From positions 1 to 27,483 of the forward strand of contig JBBAFB010000013.1 of assembly GCA_041655595.1 (NCBI GenBank): a stretch of 27,483 nucleotides of DNA, read 5' to 3'. The notes beneath the pieces were generated by a model. That model was not told the DNA's origin, ran no database searches, and was given only the letters and a program-made list of their open reading frames with translations. This DNA is from JBBAFB01 sp041655595 (GTDB lineage Bacteria; Bacillota; DULZ01). The position numbers were made by a program, and so were the translations under genes. Of the stretch, positions 23,910-27,483 are shown in pieces; within the stretch, counting starts at the first letter, position 1; each line of letters begins with the position of its first letter.

Positions 23910-24613
23910 TTCTTTCCCGTGAAGAAATGATTGAAAAGCATCTAACATTGGTAAAACAGGTGGCAGGCAGGCTACCCATCAATCTTCCTCCCCATTTGGA
24001 TGGTGAAGACTTGATTAGCTATGGAGTCTTTGGCTTGATGGATGCAGTGGATAAGTTTGATCCCTCCCGGGGAGTTAAGTTTGAAACCTATGCCAGTCAA
24101 AGAATAAGGGGGGCCATTTTAGACGCAATCAGGCAGCAAAGTTGGGCCCCAAGATCGGTGATTGAAAAGCTAAGAAGGGTGAATGATGCTTACAAAGCTT
24201 TTGAGGGGGGGGAAAGGGAACCAACGGAAGAAGAATTAGCGTCAGAAGCAGAAATGTCTGTCAAGGATTTTCGTTTGGCATTGGGGGAGGTTAACAGGCT
24301 CAGCGTGGATTCCCTCGAGCAATTTTTGCTGGGGGATTTAAGTGGTCAAGGCAGAGTGGGGGACTTGTTGGAGGATCCCGGCAGCCCCAACCCCGAAGAA
24401 GCATACTTGGATGAAGAAATAAGGGAAAGCCTGGCTAAGGCTTTGGCAGCCTTGCCCGAGAGGGACTACCTAGTTGTTTCATTATACTATGGACAAGAAT
24501 TAACCTTAAAAGAAGTCGGAGGCGTTCTGGGAGTTTCCGAATCCCGCGTGTCCCAGCTGCACTCCAAAGCCCTTTTAAGACTAAAAGAGGAGTTAACGGG
24601 ATTTTTAAAATGA
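23906..24613 (+). CDS. fliA: Sigma-28 factor FliA/SigD
   Basis: This RNA polymerase sigma factor directs late flagellar genes. The 235-residue product has region 2 with LVKQVAGRLPINLP, EDLISYGVFGLMDAVDKFDPSRGVKFETYASQRIRGAILDAIR (about 35-79), a region 3 with DAYKAFEGGEREPTEEELA, and region 4 with ALPERDYLVVSLYYGQELTLKEVGGVLGVSESRVSQLHSKAL (about 178-220). It is a little shorter than Bacillus SigD (254). The match of the promoter at 163-190 with the sigma-28 consensus suggests that this factor reads it. The next gene is SwrB-like, as in Bacillus. Confidence 0.96.
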   Translation: MILSREEMIEKHLTLVKQVAGRLPINLPPHLDGEDLISYGVFGLMDAVDKFDPSRGVKFETYASQRIRGAILDAIRQQSWAPRSVIEKLRRVNDAYKAFEGGEREPTEEELASEAEMSVKDFRLALGEVNRLSVDSLEQFLLGDLSGQGRVGDLLEDPGSPNPEEAYLDEEIRESLAKALAALPERDYLVVSLYYGQELTLKEVGGVLGVSESRVSQLHSKALLRLKEELTGFLK

Positions 24614-24625
24614 GGTGTTTAGTAA

Positions 24626-25066
24626 ATGTATGTTTTACCTTGGGTACTTTTTATAACAGGACTTTTATTAATTATTGTGTTTACGCCAAAGGCAATTAGG
24701 GGCCTACCGGTCAGGAGAGACATAATGGAAACGGTTTCAGCAGCTCCGTCAACGGTTACGACAGAGGATGTTGTTTTAGACTATCTACAATCCTTAGAGG
24801 GCGAAATTGCCCTGCTTAAGGGCGAATTGAGTAATTTAGGCGACCAAGTCGTAGGGAAGGCTTTAAAAGGGGAATTTGTGCCCCGGTCTGAGGAAGCGGC
24901 TACCTTTCAAAAGGTCCTGGAAGGCAAAAAGGAATTCAGCCCCCAGTTGGAAGCGTATAAGGTTATTTACCAGGCTTATGATCAGGGCAAAAGCGTTACT
25001 GAAATTGCTAAAGAATTAGGAAAAGGAAAGGGTGAGATTGAATTAATTCTAGGGTTAAGGCGCTAA
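24626..25066 (+). CDS. SwrB-like membrane protein
   Basis: The 146-residue product has one N-terminal membrane segment (about 4-20), a helical stretch (about 46-76), and a C-terminal helix-turn-helix-like segment (about 112-145: VIYQAYDQGKSVTEIAKELGKG). This architecture, and its place directly behind the sigma-28 gene, match Bacillus SwrB (YlxL), which activates flagellar basal-body assembly and helps swarming. Sequence identity to SwrB is not visible by eye; the assignment is by layout and context. The ATG follows GAGGTG. Confidence 0.65.
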   Translation: MYVLPWVLFITGLLLIIVFTPKAIRGLPVRRDIMETVSAAPSTVTTEDVVLDYLQSLEGEIALLKGELSNLGDQVVGKALKGEFVPRSEEAATFQKVLEGKKEFSPQLEAYKVIYQAYDQGKSVTEIAKELGKGKGEIELILGLRR

Positions 25067-25104
25067 AAGGGTTTTTAAACACATATGCACTCTTTTTTTC
25101 CGGC

Positions 25105-25554
25105 TTGGGTTTTGGTTTAGTAATCGCATCGATTTTTATGCTTACTAACACCCCTATCAAAAGTGTGCCGACAAAATACGAAATAGAAAGCCTGGCACGC
25201 AGTTATGGAATGGTTTATAAGGATGAGATATTGAAGCTTTCTGAACCGGCTGGGGAAAACGTGGATAAAGAAAATCAAGTTATGGCGGAGCAAGCGAAAC
25301 CGGAGCCGGATGAGGCAGGGTCGGCAAAAATGGAGCCGGAGATCAGAAGGGTAGTAATACCGAAAGGAAGCTCTTCTGAAAAAATTACAGATATTTTATT
25401 GGAAACAGGAGCCATAGAGGAACCAAAAGAATTTACCAGGCGAATTAGGGAGTTGGGGGTAACTAATAGGTTAAATGCAGGGCAATTTGAGATTCCAACT
25501 GGTTTGACCGTAGATGAGATTATAGACATTTTGACAGTAGGAGGAAGGGGGTAA
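25105..25554 (+). CDS. Membrane-anchored protein with an MltG/YceG-like N-terminal domain, no catalytic part
   Basis: The reading frame ends at 25554 and encodes about 150 residues from TTG 25105: an N-terminal hydrophobic segment, a charged linker (about 35-78) and a domain (82-147) with VVIPKGSSSEKITDILLETGAI, RLNAGQFEIPTGLTVDEIIDIL. This is the pattern of the domain preceding the catalytic part of MltG (YceG), where PxGxSxxxIxxxL..G.I is typical. The lytic transglycosylase domain is absent. TTG 25105 has no ribosome binding site and cuts the hydrophobic stretch; the frame continues upstream to 25042 (ATT, after AAAGGGTGAG) with basic residues and a better membrane segment. A role in peptidoglycan contact during rod assembly is only a guess from its neighbours flgF/flgG. 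Confidence 0.6.
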   Translation: MGFGLVIASIFMLTNTPIKSVPTKYEIESLARSYGMVYKDEILKLSEPAGENVDKENQVMAEQAKPEPDEAGSAKMEPEIRRVVIPKGSSSEKITDILLETGAIEEPKEFTRRIRELGVTNRLNAGQFEIPTGLTVDEIIDILTVGGRG

Positions 25555-25558
25555 AAAA

Positions 25559-26323
25559 ATGATTAGAGGACTTTACACAGCCGCTACCGGGATGACAGTT
25601 CAGGAGCTGCAGCAAAACAGGGTTGCAAATAACTTGGCTAACGCCAGCACAACAGGTTTTAAAAGGGAAAATTACACTTTACGCACTTTTCAGGAGGTAT
25701 TACTGGATAGGGCCCAGCGTTCGCCCGATGGAATAAAAAGCAGAGCAAAAATAGGCAGCATTAATTACGGAGCGATGGTGGATTCCAGAGAAATTGATTT
25801 TTCCGACGGTATGCTACAAGAGACAGGCCAAAAACTCGATTTGGCTTTAATGGGAAAAGCAATGTTTACTCTCGATACCCCGGAGGGCTTGCGTTTTACT
25901 AAGGACGGCTCCTTTAACATTGATGGGGACGGGTACCTGGTTTCGAAAGATGGAAATTATGTTTTGGGCTACCAGGGTTTAATTAATGTTGCCGGTTTGG
26001 AGTTTAGCTTCACTCAAGAGGGGGAGCTGGTCACTGAGGATGGCTGGGAAGTAGATAGACTTTTGTTGGCTGATTTTAATAATTGGCAAAGACTTGAAAA
26101 GGCCGGTGACAGCATGTTTTATGCCCCTGATGATTTGGAAATACAGCCGGCCACCAGCTTTCAACTGAAACCCGGTTTTTTGGAAAAGCCCAATATCAAT
26201 TTGATTAATGAAGTTGTTGATTTAATTACCATTACCAGGATCTACGAAGCCAACCAAAAAGCGATTCAAGCTCAGGATGAGATTTTAGGTAAAAGTGTGA
26301 ATGAGCTCGGAGTAGTCAGGTAA
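25559..26323 (+). CDS. flgF: Distal rod protein, FlgF/FlhO type
   Basis: The 254-residue product is a flagellar rod/hook family member: N-terminal MIRGLYTAATGMTVQELQQNRVANNLANASTTGFKR and C-terminal INLINEVVDLITITRIYEANQKAIQAQDEIL. The middle has FTLDTPEGLRFTKDGSF. It is the first of two tandem rod genes after the sigma-28 region; in Bacillus the corresponding pair is flhO-flhP. I assign FlgF/FlhO by position and by the first of the pair. The ATG follows GGAGGAAGGGGG, four bases after the preceding stop. Confidence 0.9.
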   Translation: MIRGLYTAATGMTVQELQQNRVANNLANASTTGFKRENYTLRTFQEVLLDRAQRSPDGIKSRAKIGSINYGAMVDSREIDFSDGMLQETGQKLDLALMGKAMFTLDTPEGLRFTKDGSFNIDGDGYLVSKDGNYVLGYQGLINVAGLEFSFTQEGELVTEDGWEVDRLLLADFNNWQRLEKAGDSMFYAPDDLEIQPATSFQLKPGFLEKPNINLINEVVDLITITRIYEANQKAIQAQDEILGKSVNELGVVR

Positions 26324-26337
26324 GGAGGTGGATAAAA

Positions 26338-27123
26338 ATGTTGCGATCAATTAATAGCAGTGCCTCTGGGATAAATGCCCATGCTAAAAAAGTAGATGTA
26401 ATTGCTCATAATATTGCTAATATCAATACAACCGGCTATAAAAAACAGGCAGTTTCTTTTTCGGAGTTGTATTACAGACAAACGGTTGGTCCGGGAGCTC
26501 CGGTAGCGAGAACTTCTACAAATAACAGCCCTATTCTAGAAGGAAGCGGAGTTAGAGTTGCAGGGGCGGAAAAAAACTTTGAGCAAGGCCCGTTGGTGCA
26601 AACAGGCAGAGACATGGATTTTGCAATCCAGGGTGAGGGACTTTTTGAGGTGATGCTTCCCACCGGGGAACTGGCTTATACCCGGGACGGTGTTTTTAAA
26701 ATAGATGAAAATGGCTGGATAACCACTGCTCAAGGCTACCGGCTGACAGCCCCGATAATGGTTCCCGAAAATTACCGGGAGCTAAAGATTAATGTGTCGG
26801 GGGAGGTAACCGGGAAAAATTTAGAGGGGGAAATAGAGGAGCTGGGTTCTTTGTTTTTGGTTAGCTTTACCAATCAGGAAGGGTTGGAGTCCATAGGAGA
26901 AAACTTGTTTATCGCTACGGAAGCCAGCGGTGACATTTGGGAAGCTATGCCGGGAGAAGAAGGGCTGGGGCAAATTCGCCAGGGTTTTTTAGAAAGCTCT
27001 AATGTGTTTTTAGCAGAGGAGATTACCAATTTAATTGAAGCCCAAAGAGCTTATCAATTGAATTCCAGGGCTTTGCAAGCAGCAGATGAAATGTGGGCAA
27101 TGGCGAATAACTTAAGAAGGTAA
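26338..27123 (+). CDS. flgG: Distal rod protein, FlgG/FlhP type
   Basis: The 261-residue product has the rod signature MLRSINSSASGINAHAKKVDVIAHNIANINTTGYKK at the N-terminus and the C-terminal GFLESSNVFLAEEITNLIEAQRAYQLNSRALQAADEM, with LAYTRDGVFKIDENGWITTAQGYRL in the middle, all typical of FlgG/FlhP. The ATG follows AAGGAGGTGG, 14 bases after flgF. Both genes lie in the same run as the sigma-28 and SwrB-like genes. Whether this or the first of the pair is the true FlgG cannot be decided by eye. Confidence 0.9.
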   Translation: MLRSINSSASGINAHAKKVDVIAHNIANINTTGYKKQAVSFSELYYRQTVGPGAPVARTSTNNSPILEGSGVRVAGAEKNFEQGPLVQTGRDMDFAIQGEGLFEVMLPTGELAYTRDGVFKIDENGWITTAQGYRLTAPIMVPENYRELKINVSGEVTGKNLEGEIEELGSLFLVSFTNQEGLESIGENLFIATEASGDIWEAMPGEEGLGQIRQGFLESSNVFLAEEITNLIEAQRAYQLNSRALQAADEMWAMANNLRR

Positions 27124-27234
27124 GAAGAAACCTCCCTGAATAATGATCCTTGAACAGTTTTTAGGTTAACTTTAATAACTTTAAAAAGAAAAGTTGGTAG
27201 GATTTTGTGAAGGGGATTGTGGAGGATATTGGTT

Positions 27235-27483
27235 ATGGCAGTGGAACGATCTAATAATGATTTAAAAGTTGGTATAGCTGACTGGAAAGTAGCTAAGGTG
27301 CCACAACAAATAATTACTTTGGGCCTGGGTTCATGTGTCGGGATAGCATTATTTGACCAATATGCGCGTGTCGGCGGTCTCGCTCATATAATGCTGCCCG
27401 ATAGTACCCAATTTCAAAGAAATGAAAACCGAGCTAAGTATGCTGATACAGCCCTTCCTGACATGTTGGAGGAAATGCTGAGA
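27235..27483 (+). CDS. cheD: Chemoreceptor glutamine deamidase CheD (5' part, cut by window end)
   Basis: The first 83 codons of cheD are present; the gene runs out of the window. CheD deamidates glutamines of chemoreceptors and works with CheC. The product keeps the catalytic triad pattern of Thermotoga CheD (T21, C27, H44) as T28, C34 and H51: ITLGLGSCVGIALFD and LAHIMLPDS, followed by KYADTALPDML. ATG 27235 has GGAGG nine bases upstream. The 111-base gap after flgG is AT-rich and may hold its own promoter (TTGAAC at 27150 with TTTAAT at 27171, spacer only 15 bases, weak). Confidence 0.93.
   Translation, partial: MAVERSNNDLKVGIADWKVAKVPQQIITLGLGSCVGIALFDQYARVGGLAHIMLPDSTQFQRNENRAKYADTALPDMLEEMLR

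Overview
The window is an almost unbroken set of flagellar genes, all on the + strand. It holds about 34 protein genes, most packed end to end with short gaps or overlaps. I see no tRNA, rRNA, mobile element or CRISPR array. The gene content (FlaG, FlbD/SwrD, TIGR02530-type operon protein, MotAB, FlhF/FlhG, sigma-28, a SwrB-like protein, two short FlgF/FlgG proteins and CheD), the strong GGAGG-type ribosome binding sites, the frequent TTG/GTG starts and the moderate GC point to a Gram-positive Firmicute. The order resembles flagellar loci of anaerobic Clostridia of the Desulfotomaculum/Peptococcaceae kind. That placement is inference from gene order and protein character, not a database match.

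Region 1 (1-3700) is a late-gene operon. After the tail of an upstream unit and its terminator-like hairpin, a clear sigma-28 (SigD/FliA) promoter at 163-190 drives fliD, flaG, a helical protein that may be an export chaperone, a diverged second FlaG-like gene and fliS. A textbook intrinsic terminator at 3662-3695 closes it. These are filament cap and filament-assembly functions.

Region 2 (3700-13160) is the start of the large fla operon: flgB, flgC, fliE, fliF, fliG, fliH, fliI, fliJ, fliK, flgD, a TIGR02530-like gene and flgE. It encodes rod, MS ring, rotor, export ATPase complex and hook. A 15-bp palindrome and a candidate extended -10 promoter lie in front of it.

Region 3 (13160-21300) begins after a perfect 11-bp-stem hairpin: flbD (swrD), motA, motB, fliL, a short fliN, fliO, fliP, fliQ, fliR, flhB, flhA. 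It encodes the stator, one C-ring component and the export gate. No fliM and no cheY are present where Bacillus-type operons carry them.

Region 4 (21290-27483) is control and completion: flhF, flhG, a PilZ (c-di-GMP) YcgR-type gene, the sigma-28 gene, a SwrB-like membrane protein, a membrane-anchored protein with an MltG-like N-terminal domain but no catalytic part, two rod proteins (flgF/flhO and flgG/flhP), and the start of cheD, cut by the window end.

The sigma-28 gene is at the far end of the hook-basal-body genes and its target promoter is at the beginning of the window, so early and late gene classes sit side by side. The most interesting loci are the small uncharacterised genes: the second FlaG-like protein, the TIGR02530-like protein, the SwrB-like/MltG-like pair downstream of sigma-28, and the fliN that carries a FliM-like N-terminus where fliM is missing.
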